Notes: generated by a model from the sequence alone, not told the origin. Counted from the first letter of the stretch, positions 46,601 to 58,246 are shown. The stretch: 64,000 nt of DNA from Cytauxzoon felis (GCA_020283715.1 JAIQCW010000146.1:39623-103622); one strand, 5' to 3'. A program made the numbers and translations.

Positions 46601-48389
46601 ATGAGAAAATTATCGCAATTATATTCCATATGTTATTTATCTCTACATGTAACAGATTTTTATAAACCACCTTCTACTCATGGCAAATACACATTACTAG
46701 GAGATTCCACCGACCATTACAACCTCGATACACCATTTGATGAAGGGAAGGATGATACCTCGAACATTGAGGGAAGGAATCCTAATACTTTTTCTATCGC
46801 TGAAGGGAAGTATGATATTAACTCGTCAAATGGAGAAGTGAAGGATGTTACTCCATCAATTGAAGAGCAGGTAATTTTGGAGTTCATCTTCTTCTACTAT
46901 GCCTCAATTCAGCTTCGTCAACTGGAGGAAGAAAAGGCGGTTTATAATCAATTACGAAGGATGGTACGTCAAAGTCAGGATTTCGAGACACCAACTACAA
47001 CTGTATCAACACAAGCAATGTATCCTCCAGGTAATTTAACATTGATGACTTCATTATTAAACTTTTCTATAATTGCTTCATGTTATAATGTACAGCTGAT
47101 AAATCCGAGTTAGAACGTATGGATAAATCTGAGGAAGATGGTGTTCCATTATCATTTACACCGTATGATGATTATAAACCTGTAAATCCTCCAGTTAAAT
47201 CTAATTCCACTACGGATTTTCTACCAAGTATAACACAAATGCCAGAATGTAAAGATGTTGAAGGTGTTACAACAAGTTTTTCAATTAAAGATTATAGTAA
47301 ACCAAAACAAGCACCATTTATAGATTATGATGACATACGTTTGACAGAGGTAAATGCATTCCGTAAGAAGAAAGGATTGGAACCTTTAACAATAAAATTA
47401 AAAGAGGGTGAATCATTAATGGATAATGAGGAATTTTCTAGAGAGTATAGAGAATTACAGCTTGAAAATTATAAAGATATACGCTTATTATTCAAGAATA
47501 GGCGTCAAAAAATTCAAGAGCTGAAAAATTCATATTATTATTCATTACCAAGAGATGATAAAAATTATGCAATTATGACTGAAAATGATATAAAAAAGTA
47601 TTTTAATTATTTAAATATATAGAATATAAACTTTAGATTATCATTTGAAGAGGTCCGTGAGGAACTACGTAGACGTGGATATCGTACAGGTGGTTATGAT
47701 GAAACAGTACGCGATAGGTATATTTAATTCATATAATATTAAATATATATATAAATTAATATTAAAAAAAGTTTATTATAATATTCAATAGATTATCACA
47801 AGCTTTAAAAGATAATGATGAATGGCGTTATAAAAATATAGTGTCACAAGAATTAACCTCAGATAATCCAAACCTATCAGAATTTGCACGTAATAAAATA
47901 CGTGATATAGAAGATAAGGTAATATAAATGTATCTATTCAATTGCTTTATAGAATAATTTTATTACTATAGATTAAATATTTAGATGAAACACCAATAGC
48001 CGATGGTGATTATGAAGATATGATTAATCGTATTAGAATGAGATATGAAATACTCGAATTTAAAAATGATCCAGTATCATTTTATTTATATACAACAATT
48101 ATAACCCCATACAGGTCTCATATTTAGAACTCGATAAAGAAGAATATACACATGACCTTACACCAAGTGAAATTGAAGAAATTAGAAAAGCACCCGTTGT
48201 ATACGATACAGAATTTATTAAAGATATGCAAAGACCCGGTATTATCATACAATTTATTATTATCATCATCACATAGAAACAAGATTACCAGATATACTAC
48301 AACCCACATTTAAAACACAAGAAGAGGATAGACCAATACCAACAATATACCCATACCAAGTTTGTTTACCAATTAAACCACCAGAATGA
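46601..48389 (+). CDS. Protein with signal-like leader and SAP-like motif, unknown
   Basis: Multi-exon gene. Exon 1 starts 46601 with a hydrophobic leader (LSQLYSICYLSLHVTDF) and a degenerate repeat region (DEGKDDTS, AEGKYDIN, NGEVKDVT). Later exons encode RQLEEEKAVYNQLRRMV, a long middle part starting near 47096, then LSFEEVREELRRRGYRTGGY, which has the helix-hairpin pattern of SAP DNA/RNA-binding motifs. The C-terminus ends VCLPIKPPE at 48389. Introns near 47590, 47720, 47922, 48072 and 48240 are about 40 bp. A leader plus SAP motif could suit an organelle nucleic-acid protein, for example in the apicoplast; this is inference. Repeat copy 10 starts within ten bases of the stop. Confidence 0.62.
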
Positions 48390-48396
48390 ATAAAGT

Positions 48397-48705
48397 AGTG
48401 TTCTAGTTGAGGTCTTTCCACTAGGCGTGGGGCCCTCCCCATTTGCCTCATCCTCTGCCTACCATTTAGTCGGCTACGGGTTCCACTCGAGGTCCAATCA
48501 CTAACTTCCTGTTCTTCCGGGTTGACATCTTTTGTTCTTATGGTTGATATTTGTAATGCTTATTTATGTTATGTGGCAATGGGGTATTTTATCCCCAGAA
48601 ACCCCCATAATACCCCATTGCCACGATCTCCGGGAGTGGCTATACTCTTTAGAGATAGATAATTGGAGGAGCCACCACGGCGAGTGGAAGGAGAGTTGGA
48701 TTGAA
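48397..48705. repeat. Modular GC-rich repeat, copy 10
   Basis: Begins ttctagttgaggtc right after the stop of the preceding gene. It continues with ccactaggcgtggggcc, a cctaccatttagtcggctac slot-2 variant, ccactcgaggtccaatc, ttcttccgggttgacatc (also found at 61460), an inverted-repeat segment (tggggtattttatccc / aataccccattg), cgatctccgggagtggct with actctttagagata, and gccaccacggcgagtgg. It lies upstream of the Tpr-like gene. Confidence 0.83.
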
Positions 48706-48781
48706 TATTATAAATTATTTCTTTAAATAATGGGAGATGGATAATTTGGGGTAAAGAAAAAATGGAACCAAGGATGTTAAA

Positions 48782-51139
48782 ATGACTGAACCTAAGGAAT
48801 GGTTAGGTAAGGCTTCTATGTTTATGTCCGGATTTGTAATGTTGACTCCACATCGTATCGCATTATCGTGTGCCCCTCATGTTGCCAAGAGATTTCACCT
48901 TCCTCCTGCTACGGTCGGTCTATTCATTTATAAAATGCATAACCCTATGGAATTGGCGAGTTTATCTTCCACCTTCTTATCCAATGTCGTATCCTGGATT
49001 AATGACTCCACCATTAAAACTGATTATTTAAAGAGATATTGTTCCATAATTTTCATGTGGTTAATGACACTCTGTTCTGTAATGACTTATTTCCTATTTA
49101 TAACTGGAGATGATTTTGGTTATCTTCAATATTTCTATTGGAATATGATCTTCTTTACATTTATAAATGGATTTGCTTCTTCCTTTGGTTTTACTGTCAA
49201 CTTTAACACGTCAATGTATGGCGCTGGATTACCCGCATCTGGAGGTGTTACTTTTTTATTACACAACGGTTACAAATGGTTATATAAAAAATATCATTGG
49301 GCTGAATACGATTATAATTTAATGATCCTTCAATTGTCTACCACCATAGGATTCCTTCTATTCACCTCCATCCTATGGACCGTCGATCAATGTTGGAATA
49401 TATTGAAGCCGAAATATGCGGGATGGGCGATACAAGGAATACTTGGAGCTGTCAATAACACAAATATAACGAATGATAACCTTGGAAAAAAAGAATATAA
49501 ATACGGTACAGATGATGCAACTGAAAGTGGTGGTAATTATAGTGCTCCTGGTACCGCTATAACATTTAATGCTGATAAGGATCTTGGTAATAGATGGAAT
49601 GCAGTTGCCACGTATCTAACTAAGGATGTTGGAGGTAAATTTAAGGATGCTTGGGATAGTGGTTGGAACAATGATGCTATTGTTTACATTCCTCTAATAA
49701 TATCTAGTGTAATGGCTGGATCCGCATTCCTCGATATATTTATCTCGATGTTTATAATTAGAATAAGTGATGACATACAGATATTTGTATATCTTTCTCT
49801 GATATTTTCATTAATGGCTATCATTTCCATAATCTGCGGTGTATTGGTCGGAAATTATCAGGATAAAGTTAAGCTTAAGGCTGTAAATATTAGAAATACC
49901 AATTTCGAATATACTGGATATGAAAAATATCACAAGGGGAATAGTTATACTACTCTTGATGCTGGTCAAACTGCTAGTACTGTAGATACTACTACGCTTG
50001 GAACTGATAAAGTTTACTTTAAAATGGAAACGAATAACAATAATCCTCCCAAGGTAAAAGTTAAAGACGAAGATACCACTATTGTTGGTCAAATTAAAGA
50101 ACTAGCTAAGGCTAATATTATTGCAGTTATTGGAATTTGTTCAATTATTGTTATATTTGCTTGTGTTTTGTTGTTTTCGGTAATAATTTTTTATGGGGAT
50201 AAAAAATCTCTCGCTGCCCCACTTTTCCTCTTCACTTTTATAGCATCTACATCTGCCCTTACCTTTGGAGGAATTGCGATATCGAGCGCGATAGCCGGGA
50301 TATATATGTTCAATCAACTAGGTGGTCAACAAGGTACACCTAATCCAACTCTTGATAAAGCCAAGTATAGTAGTTGGGTACTCCTTCCATCTTTTGGAGT
50401 TATTGCAATATTGGGCATTATATTATCTTTAACTGATTCATATGTTGTATGGCCAATTACTGGCTTCCTCTCATTTGGATTTCTTGCTGCAATAGTTTCT
50501 GCAGTCACAGCAGATCAAGGCATACAGAAATTATTTAAGGGTGGAGGTGCGGGTAATGGAGCAGATTGGTCTCCTATTGCTATGTTGGGATTCTCCATGG
50601 GTTTCGTTTATGCTTTTTATCCATCGATTAGTCCATATCAATTGGTTGATGATGAGGAACTCGGTAATGATATTGAATTGTGGACTTTATTAATCTCCTC
50701 CATTCCAACTTTTGTCATCGCACTATTGGATATTGAATGGAAGAATGGTATGACTGTAATAGGACCAACTGGTAAATGGTATAAGGATGACAATGCATTC
50801 CCGAAGAGAACTGATAAACATACGTTGTGGCATCTTACGCATGTAGCTTTCATTCCTTACTTTTTTTGTATTTTCCTCTTCTTTTCTATAATGCATTTCC
50901 CGGAGGGTAGGATCGGTAAATTTTTTAAAGGTCATCCTATCAGGACTGCATTACTCTCCGTTACTTTCAATACCGTAGAGGAAACTTTAGAAGCTGTTGG
51001 TTTTGCTGGAGGTGGGCAGCAAACTGGTTTTACCGGTCCAATTGTACAATTTAATGTCTTATTTATGTTTGTAATATTAAATGTCTCCATGTTTACCGGC
51101 TATTTAAAACAAACTTTATTAAAGTTGTCAATCTTATAA
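48782..51139 (+). CDS. Large polytopic membrane protein, Tpr-like
   Basis: Single exon, 785 residues, ATG start. At least ten hydrophobic helices are visible, for example YCSIIFMWLMTLCSVMTYFL, IFVYLSLIFSLMAIISII, IAVIGICSIIVIFACVLLFS and FIPYFFCIFLFFSIMHF. They are separated by polar loops, including two long Gly/Thr/Asn-rich loops at about 235-300 and 375-440. The overall look (intronless, many helices, GC higher than housekeeping genes, conserved N-terminal SGFVMLTPHRIALSCAPHV) resembles Theileria Tpr/Tar-type membrane proteins, but a transporter of another family is possible. Function unknown. Confidence 0.6.
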   Translation: MTEPKEWLGKASMFMSGFVMLTPHRIALSCAPHVAKRFHLPPATVGLFIYKMHNPMELASLSSTFLSNVVSWINDSTIKTDYLKRYCSIIFMWLMTLCSVMTYFLFITGDDFGYLQYFYWNMIFFTFINGFASSFGFTVNFNTSMYGAGLPASGGVTFLLHNGYKWLYKKYHWAEYDYNLMILQLSTTIGFLLFTSILWTVDQCWNILKPKYAGWAIQGILGAVNNTNITNDNLGKKEYKYGTDDATESGGNYSAPGTAITFNADKDLGNRWNAVATYLTKDVGGKFKDAWDSGWNNDAIVYIPLIISSVMAGSAFLDIFISMFIIRISDDIQIFVYLSLIFSLMAIISIICGVLVGNYQDKVKLKAVNIRNTNFEYTGYEKYHKGNSYTTLDAGQTASTVDTTTLGTDKVYFKMETNNNNPPKVKVKDEDTTIVGQIKELAKANIIAVIGICSIIVIFACVLLFSVIIFYGDKKSLAAPLFLFTFIASTSALTFGGIAISSAIAGIYMFNQLGGQQGTPNPTLDKAKYSSWVLLPSFGVIAILGIILSLTDSYVVWPITGFLSFGFLAAIVSAVTADQGIQKLFKGGGAGNGADWSPIAMLGFSMGFVYAFYPSISPYQLVDDEELGNDIELWTLLISSIPTFVIALLDIEWKNGMTVIGPTGKWYKDDNAFPKRTDKHTLWHLTHVAFIPYFFCIFLFFSIMHFPEGRIGKFFKGHPIRTALLSVTFNTVEETLEAVGFAGGGQQTGFTGPIVQFNVLFMFVILNVSMFTGYLKQTLLKLSIL

Positions 51140-51248
51140 AATTCGAATGTTGGGCATCTGGGGATAATTAACACCATAATTAACATAATTACCACATAAT
51201 TTCAAACAATTGCACTACAATTTTAAAACAACCCCAGAATTGAATGTG

Positions 51249-51545
51249 GGGTTCCACTCGAGGTCCAATCCTACTCTTCTTCCACTCGCCGTGGAGCCCT
51301 CTTCCAATTACCTATCTCTAAAGAGTAAAGCCACTCCCGGAGATCGTGGTGAAGGTAGTGATGGATCATCCATCATGGGAATGATGGAAGATGGTGCTAA
51401 GGATGTGTTGGATGTAACCTCAAGTGGAATACCCGTAGCTGATCTCAGGGAAGCGGAGGGTAAGGTAAATAAGAGAGCCTCCACGGCGAGTGGGAAGACC
51501 TCATGTGGAGAAGCTGACGGCAGGACTAACCCCAGTTGCAGTGGG
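51249..51545. repeat. Modular GC-rich repeat, copy 11
   Basis: Order: ttccactcgaggtccaatcc, ccactcgccgtggagcc, aaagagtaaagccactcccg, the gatcatccatcatggg spacer with gtgctaaggatgtgttgg, acctcaagtgg, gctgatctcagggaagcgga, ctccacggcgagtgg, acctcatgtgg, agctgacggcagga. One frame is open across the whole copy (51210-51626). Confidence 0.85.
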
Positions 51546-51616
51546 AAAGATGTTTATAGACATCAATTATATATCATCTGGAGAACTATGTTCACATATC
51601 ATTTATATATAGGAGG

Positions 51617-52080
51617 AAGAAGTTGAGGATTTGAAGAGGAGTTATTTGGATATAGAGGGTGGTTTACATGAGCAGACATTACCGGTATGTATATATGAGA
51701 TGATAATAATACATTAATCTATATAGGAAATATCGGATCGTTATAGTATATCTATAGATTTTTTAGGTGATGCATGTTGTCGTTTAGGTGCTAGAGCACC
51801 TATTGATTTATCATTACCATTGAATGGTATTATATCATATAGTGGTATTTGGGATTTATTACAATTTTTATGTATAGCTGATACATTAGAGGTATTATCT
51901 TATTATTCACCAATAAATATAGAAGAGATGTCAAAGATATCTAATGTATCTATTGAAAAGATTAAAAAATATTGTGAAATATTAAAAATTAAATTACCAT
52001 TTGGAACTAAAACAAAATTAAATTTATATTGTTCATCTATAATAGAACAATTAATTACAAATAAATATAAAAGAAATTAA
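51617..52080 (+). CDS. Orphan 3' exons of an unidentified gene
   Basis: Two coding pieces, about 51617-51688 (EEEVEDLKRSYLDIEGGLHE) and 51729-52080, joined by a 40-bp intron, give about 140 residues ending [10 protein letters not shown]. The second exon contains YSGIWDLLQFLCIADTLEVL and a helix-turn-helix-like IEEMSKISNVSIEKIKKYCE. An acceptor (tatatatag) precedes the first piece, so a 5' part is expected. Upstream, however, lie repeat copy 11 and then the complete Tpr-like gene. Either a first exon hides in or before the repeat, or the gene is a 5'-truncated remnant. The stop overlaps the CCT3 stop region on the other strand. Confidence 0.5.
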
Positions 52081-54378
52081 TCAAGTTCTTGTTCATTTGT
52101 TATGTCGGGTACATTCGGTACACCCGGTATATTTGATTCATTACGTTTACCAATACCACTAACTATAATATCAATTCTTAATAACATACATGCCTATAGA
52201 TGATAATTAATGAGGTATATATCAATGAGACATGTAGGATAATCATCAATATATTAATTATACTTACAGCTTCTATAGCACTCTTGAAAACTTGTGCCTT
52301 TACAGCATATGTATCCCATATTTGTTTACTTGTAACATCACAAATCTCACCAGTTTCACCATCAATACCCATATTTACATTACCATTTGCATGTAATGAT
52401 AAGAGATCAACTACCGTTTTAACTGAAGGTGAAGATGAATGGGGTAAATTTTTTTTAAGCATACCTGGATTCGCACCACAATTCTGAGCTAATGTTTTTG
52501 GTATCAATTCAAATGCTCTAGCAGCAGTACGATATGACCAACGCATTAAACCCGATTTTTCTAAATTTAATTTAATAATTTATAAATTTATCATACCCGA
52601 CTGTTTTTTTGATAATACTGTAGATACTTCCAACTCGGATGCTCCACCACCCGGTAATAACTTGCCATCCAATAAAATATTCCTGCATACATTCATTACA
52701 TCATGCAAGTTCCTATATATTATGTTGATGATAGAAGGAGGAGGAAGTCAGTATGACTATTGGAATTGAGGATGGAGATTAAGTCATGACTATTGGAATT
52801 GAGGATGAGGTCAGTCATGACGATTGTCATTGAATATCGAGGTCCATCAATCATCTTCAGGAAGATCGAGGTCATTCATGACTATTTTCATTGAATACAG
52901 AGGTCCTCAATCAATCTTCAGGAAGATAGAACTTCCTTCATCCTCACTGCGTTCGGAACTTCGTTCGGAATACCTTCCTCCCTCAACAAACCTTTCAACT
53001 TCATTGAGTACATCTTTGGAAGAGCCACGTAAAACAATAGAGCATGATTTAGGATCTTTACATTGAATAAAGTAAGAAAAATATTCATCACCTATAAATA
53101 ATTTAAAGGGCGAGATAAAATTTTAAATATACCAATTTTTCGAACCTCAAAAAGACCACATTTAGTTCCAATATCATTTACAGTAGCTTCTTCTGTACGA
53201 TTTACTATAGTAGCTCCAGTAACCTTAGCAAGTCTATTAGCATCTGTTTTACGAACACGCCTTAAACAACTAATTCCACCCTTGCTAAGATAATGTTGAG
53301 CCAAATCAGATACACCTGAAGGTGTAAAATTATTTTCCATAGGTAATGCAATTAAACATACCCTTTTCGGTGACAACTACATTACAACCAGTGGCAATAA
53401 TATTTTGACACATATTAAATACTTCCATTTCTTCTTGTTCTAATAATTTAGCCCATCCAGTTTCATCTGTTATATCAACAATAGTTTGTGATTCACCTTT
53501 TTTATACTCAAGAGTACAATCTAAAATTAAAACACGTGGATTCTCAACCCTTCTAGGCATCTTTGCGTGTGTTACATCCTTATTAATTAAAATACCATCC
53601 AATACTACAGAATCCTCCAACAATCCACCAGGAACTTTTTCAACCTTTGCATATCTCTTTATATCAATTACATTGCGACCATCAGGTGCTGTAGTTTTAA
53701 CACATAATACAGCCTTCAAAGCTAAATCACTAATTAATGTTCCCCAACGGGACGAAAATTTAGTTCCCAGGCCTATAAAATGTTATTTTAAAGTGCATGT
53801 AGAAAAAGCATTTATTAAGGACAGCAAGACAATTGTTATAGAAGTTTTAATAATACTTACAGGAATTCAAGACTTTTTTTAGATTATCATGATCATTTAC
53901 ATCGACTTTTAATGCAATATCATCTAATACTTTAAGAGAATCTTCAAGAGCTTCCATATAACCCGCTACAATAGTAGTAGGATGTATGTCTCGTAATAGT
54001 AGAGGCTCAGCATTCGCCAATAATTGTCCACAGAGTATAACACAACTAGTAGTACCATCACCAACTTCCTCATCTTGTGATCTACTGAGTTCTATTAGTG
54101 ATTTAGCAGCAGGGTTGGCAACATCAATCTATATATTATACACATTTTTATAAAATTTTATAAAATACCTCACGTAATATAGAGTTACCATCATTAGTAA
54201 TTACTATACCTCCCATTGGATCCAAAAGCATCTTTAACATTGACCTTGGGCCAAGTGTTGTCCTAACAATTTCACCGAGTGCCTTGGAAGCCTGTATAGT
54301 AGCGAGTTGAGCCTTCCTATCACTCTCTTTTTTAAGTGATGGTTTAAAAACTAAAACTGTAGGCTGTTGCTGGGCCAT
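52077..54378 (-). CDS. CCT3: T-complex protein 1 subunit gamma (CCT3)
   Basis: Eight inferred exons: 54169-54378, 53861-54128, 53362-53772, 53133-53315, 52992-53091, 52597-52712, 52268-52560 and 52077-52193. All are in phase, giving 565 residues. Gamma-type marks are [102 protein letters not shown] and [10 protein letters not shown]. It is a subunit of the cytosolic TRiC chaperonin. In contrast to intronless CCT2 in the same window it has seven introns. The intron 52713-52991 is 279 bp and contains a minisatellite-like insert. Confidence 0.95.
52715..52990. repeat. Tandem-repeat insert in CCT3 intron 5
   Basis: On the plus strand a unit containing ggaattgaggatg and gtcatgac recurs about twice, followed by two units with aatcatcttcaggaagatcg or aatcaatcttcaggaagata and attgaatatcgaggtc. 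A segment of the type tcactgcgttcggaacttcg follows, which is the same motif family as the low-complexity insert of the SNF2 gene. Non-coding here. Confidence 0.7.
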
Positions 54379-54637
54379 CTTGTATAAAATTTAGTCTAAA
54401 ATTATCAAACGGTAATCGACAAGTGGGGACGTGGCGTACTTGAAAAATCAGTGCTCTGTGTTTTATGATGACAATGGATATTTTTATTTAATGTTAATTA
54501 GTATTTTAACTACATTTAATGTGTTTAACAGTTATTTCTTATCGCATTTGTTGTTGCTGAAAGTGATTTATACACTTGTCTTTCAGTTTGTCTTGTATGA
54601 ATGTTATAATTGTTACCTCTAAATATGACCTTACAGG

Positions 54638-57528
54638 ATGAATTTAGGTGGTATTAAAGTACCTTTTTACACTTCAAAGAAGAAGAATGATAATGTTACT
54701 GTGCATTACTTTGCTGAAGATAAGCGGTCTTCATGGAACGATGCTAAGATTGAGGAAATAGACGAGTTATCATTGCACAATCAGGTGCAAGATTCAATTA
54801 AAGTTGTTGAGAGTCCTAAAGAGCCTATAAAGAAGAGGAGGAAATTGAAGCAGCGTCAATGTTCTGATGGTATGTTATTTTAGTATGTTTGTTTATATTT
54901 CTAGATTCTCAATCTGATATCGAGTCTGTATCTCGTGAATCTCAGGAGGAGTTACGTAATCGTAAAATATTAGTATCTAGTTTAGAGGCTTTGGTATCTT
55001 GTTTTATGACATCTATGGTTGGTTTAATTTGTAGTTTATATTATATATACATTGTATAGGAGGTGATGTCTGCTGTTGAGAATGGTTTATCTGGTGGTGA
55101 TTCGACGATGATGGAGAAAATTTCAAAATTGGTGACTAATGGTATATCTAGATTTACTAAATCATATGGTAATATGGATACATTTTCTGGTGTTCCGATG
55201 TTTTCTAAGCTTAAAATGTATCAGAAATGTGGTGTTCATTGGTTAGCTTTGATTGATTCAATTGAACATGCTAGTGGTATTTTAGCTGATGAAATGGGTT
55301 TAGTAAGTTGTTGTTGTTAATGTATATATATGATGATAATATAGGGTAAAACAGCACAAGCTAGTGTATTTTTAAGTTGGTTATATATGGATGAGAATGA
55401 TTTAGGTTCATCATTAGTTTTAGTTCCAACATCTATATTAGATTCATGGGTTAATGAATTAGAGAGATGGGCACCTAATTTAAAGGGTAAAATTATTAAA
55501 TATCATGGTACTCAACATAATAGATATAAGATTGCAAAGAAAATTTTTGATATTGTAGATGATCAAGGCTATGTAATATTAGTATCTACTATTGCTATAG
55601 TATCTTCTAAAGATGATATTCGTATATTAAGGGGTATTAATGAATTCCAATATTTAATTATAGATGAAGCTCATGCATTAAAAAATTCTGATACTATATC
55701 TTATAAAAGATTAACTGTTGCATTTAATATAAGGAAGAGATTATTACTTACTGGTACACCTGTACAAAATAAACCTGATGAACTCGGTAATTTACTACAA
55801 TTTGCAATGCCTGATATATATGATCAATTGAGGATTAATAATGGTATCTCTTATCTTGTACATGATACGAAGAATGCTCTTGAACTCTGCCCCTCTTTAA
55901 TTAACATCATTGAGAAATTAGGACACAATATCTTTACTGAAGGAAATCCCGAACGAAGTGAGGGAGGAACGTCCGACGACGCAGGAGGAGGTGTTGTTGT
56001 TACTGAGCGAAGCGAGGAGAGACGAAAATCCGAACATAGCGAGGAAAAAAATTCCGACGAACGGAGTAAGGAAGGAATTTTCTCCGAAGGAGGAAAACCT
56101 GAAGAACGAAGTTATGAAGGAAGATCCGAACATAGTGAGAATGAAGGACCTTCTGAACGTAGTGAAGAAGGAGGAAAATTCTTCGATGAACGAGGAATTT
56201 TCTCCGAACATAGTGAGGATGATGGAAATTCCAAACCTCGAGACGAAACTGGACATCATAGTCATACTAATGAACCTGTAACTTCTCAAGACGAAACTGG
56301 AAATCCTAGTTACAGTAATGAACCTGTAACTTCTCAACCTCCAACTTCCAAACCTCGGGACAATGATGGAACTTCTCAACTTCTGGATGGGTATTTTTAT
56401 ACAGAGTCGGATAAGAATAAAACTTTTATAAAAAATGATGAATTAGATAATATATTATCACCAGAATTACGTATAATACAAGGTATAGTTGCACCATTTA
56501 TATTACGTAGATTAAAAGAAACTGTTATGCATGAATTACCACCAAAACGTTCATATATTATCTTTTGTAAAATGTCTGATATACAACGTAAATTATATAA
56601 TACAGAAATTGAATTAAAATTACAAAAAAATATACCTATAGATATTAATGAAAATGAAATAAGATTAATATGTGATGGTATAAATAATAATTTTATATTA
56701 AGACGTAATGATTCATTTTTAAAATCATTAATATTTCGTTTACGTAGAATATGTAATCATCCATTATTATTACCAGGTTTTTATTATGATGATAATAAAA
56801 TTAATGAAATCATTACATATTATTATAATAATATAGATGGATTTCGTGATTGTACATTAGATAAAGTTAAACGTGAAATAAAAAATTGGAGTGATTTTGA
56901 AATCCATTGTAATATAAAACAATTATGTTCAACTGGTGATTTAACATTAAAACATTTATTATTACCCAATAATTTATTCTTACAATCAGCAAAAATTATT
57001 AAATTATTTGAAATTATACAAAATGTTTATAATAATAATAATAAAGCATTAATCTTTTCACAATTTACAAATTATTTAGATCTAATACAAGAATGTATTA
57101 AATTATTTAAAAATTATATACATTATCTTAGATTAGATGGTGCTATTCAAGCTAATGATAGACATTATGTTGTTAATACATTCAATAATGATAATAATAT
57201 TACATTATTACTCATATCTACTAAAGCTGGTGGAACAGGACTTAATCTAACTTCTGCAAATACAGTCATACTTATGGATCAAGATTGGAACCCACATAAT
57301 GATACACAAGCAGAAGATCGAGCACATAGAATCGGACAAACTGAACCCGTACATGTCTATAAATTATGCTGCGAAAACTCAGTCGAAGAATATATACTCA
57401 AATGCTGCAGAAAAAAAATGAAATTAAACGATGCCTTTGGCGGCACGAAAAATAATAAAACCACACTTTTGAAAGATGATACAATCATTAATGAAATCAA
57501 TTACGAATATAACGATAACTCCACCTGA
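54638..57528 (+). CDS. SNF2-family chromatin helicase, Fun30/SMARCAD1-like
   Basis: Exons 54638-54869, 54905-55017, 55060-55302 and 55345-57528 join in phase to 923 residues. Helicase motifs in order: DEMGL/GKTAQ (Walker A, split by intron 3), LVLVPTSILDSWVNELERWA (Ia), DEAHALKN (II), LLLTGTPVQN (III), ALIFSQFTNYLDLIQ, LRLDGAIQ (IV), STKAGGTGLNL (V), QAEDRAHRIGQ (VI). LGNLLQFAMPDIY and the overall spacing suit the Fun30/SMARCAD1/Etl1 group, which remodels nucleosomes. Between the two lobes a Glu/Ser/Arg-rich insert of about 160 residues (55915-56390) is built from ERSEE-like repeats. The reading frame ends inside the boundary cassette of repeat copy 12, which supplies the TGA. Confidence 0.9.
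55940..56390 (+). repeat. ERSE-type minisatellite inside the SNF2 coding region
   Basis: Degenerate units of the form gaacgaagtgagg, gagcgaagcgagg, gaacatagcgagg, gaacggagtaagg, gaacgtagtgaag and gaacatagtgagg encode ERSEG, ERSEE, EHSEE, ERSKE and EHSED. Two longer units with NEPVTSQ follow. GC content is well above the rest of the gene. Related sequence occurs in the CCT3 intron (52940-52975) and at 33480. Confidence 0.8.
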
Positions 57529-57640
57529 GGTTACCTCCACCCGAGGTCGTCTTGCAGACAGCTCCTCTATTTACCTCCCCCTACGCCTACCATTTGTCGG
57601 CTACGGGAATCCACACGAGGTTACATCACTAATTTTCTCA
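57519..57640. repeat. Modular GC-rich repeat, copy 12 (short, fused to SNF2 3' end)
   Basis: Order: ccacctgaggttac, ccacccgaggtcgtc, cttgcagacagct, the ctacgcctaccatttgtcgg slot-2 variant, ccacacgaggttac. The first cassette includes the SNF2 stop codon. A sister copy with the same gene flank is at 14303. Confidence 0.82.
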
Positions 57641-57974
57641 AATAATTAATTGAATTATAACTACTATGATTAATGTATAAAACTATTTATAACTGAAGTA
57701 TAATATTATAATGATTTATAGAAGTATATAATTAGTATTATTATAAGTATAATGTAGTTACTATAGTAACTTCAATTCATGTTAGTAGTTATATAGTATA
57801 TATATTATAATAATTATTTGTATTAGTACATGTATATCATCATACAACTATACTTCATCCTTCAATTGTATTGATATAGTAGTATATATTATATTGAAAG
57901 ATATATCATCATTAGACACGATAATGTAGTGGAAATGGTGTTTTTTATCCCTACAATTCTGGGGTTTATGTGGT
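57641..57974. other. Spacer between repeat copies 12 and 13
   Basis: AT-rich. Positions about 57760-57815 (gtaacttcaattcatgttag and following) resemble 14590-14640, extending the segmental similarity between the two loci. No gene. Confidence 0.55.
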
Positions 57975-58175
57975 GGTGATGAAGGTAGTGATGGATCATC
58001 AATCATGGGAATGATGGAAGATTGTGCTAAGGATGTGTTGGATGTAACCTCAGGTGGAATTAAGAGTAGTACTAGACCTCGAGTGGAACACGTAGCTGAT
58101 CTCAGGGAAGCGGAGGGGGAAGTAAATAAAGGAGGCTCCACGCCTAGTGGCAACGTTAGGACCTCAGGTGGATGG
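57975..58175. repeat. Modular GC-rich repeat, copy 13
   Basis: Starts with the gaaggtagtgatggatcatc spacer segment, then acctcaggtgg, acctcgagtgg, gctgatctcagggaagcgga, ctccacgcctagtgg and acctcaggtgg. It appears to be the right-hand half of a full copy. It lies downstream of SNRNP27. Confidence 0.8.
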
Positions 58176-58246
58176 TGATTCTAAGAGGTATGAAAATTAT
58201 TTGTTAGTAAATAGTATAAATATAATTTATCAAGACATTTAGGTGT

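Noticed and set aside
48532..48726. 64-aa ORF between the SAP-like and Tpr-like genes
   Set aside because: The second half is repeat cassette sequence (HDLREWLYSLEIDNW); no separate coding evidence.
51210..51626. 138-aa ORF through repeat copy 11 as an independent gene
   Set aside because: Its residues are wholly explained by repeat cassettes and the frame closes in the next exon's other frame. Kept only as a possibility in the orphan-exon finding.
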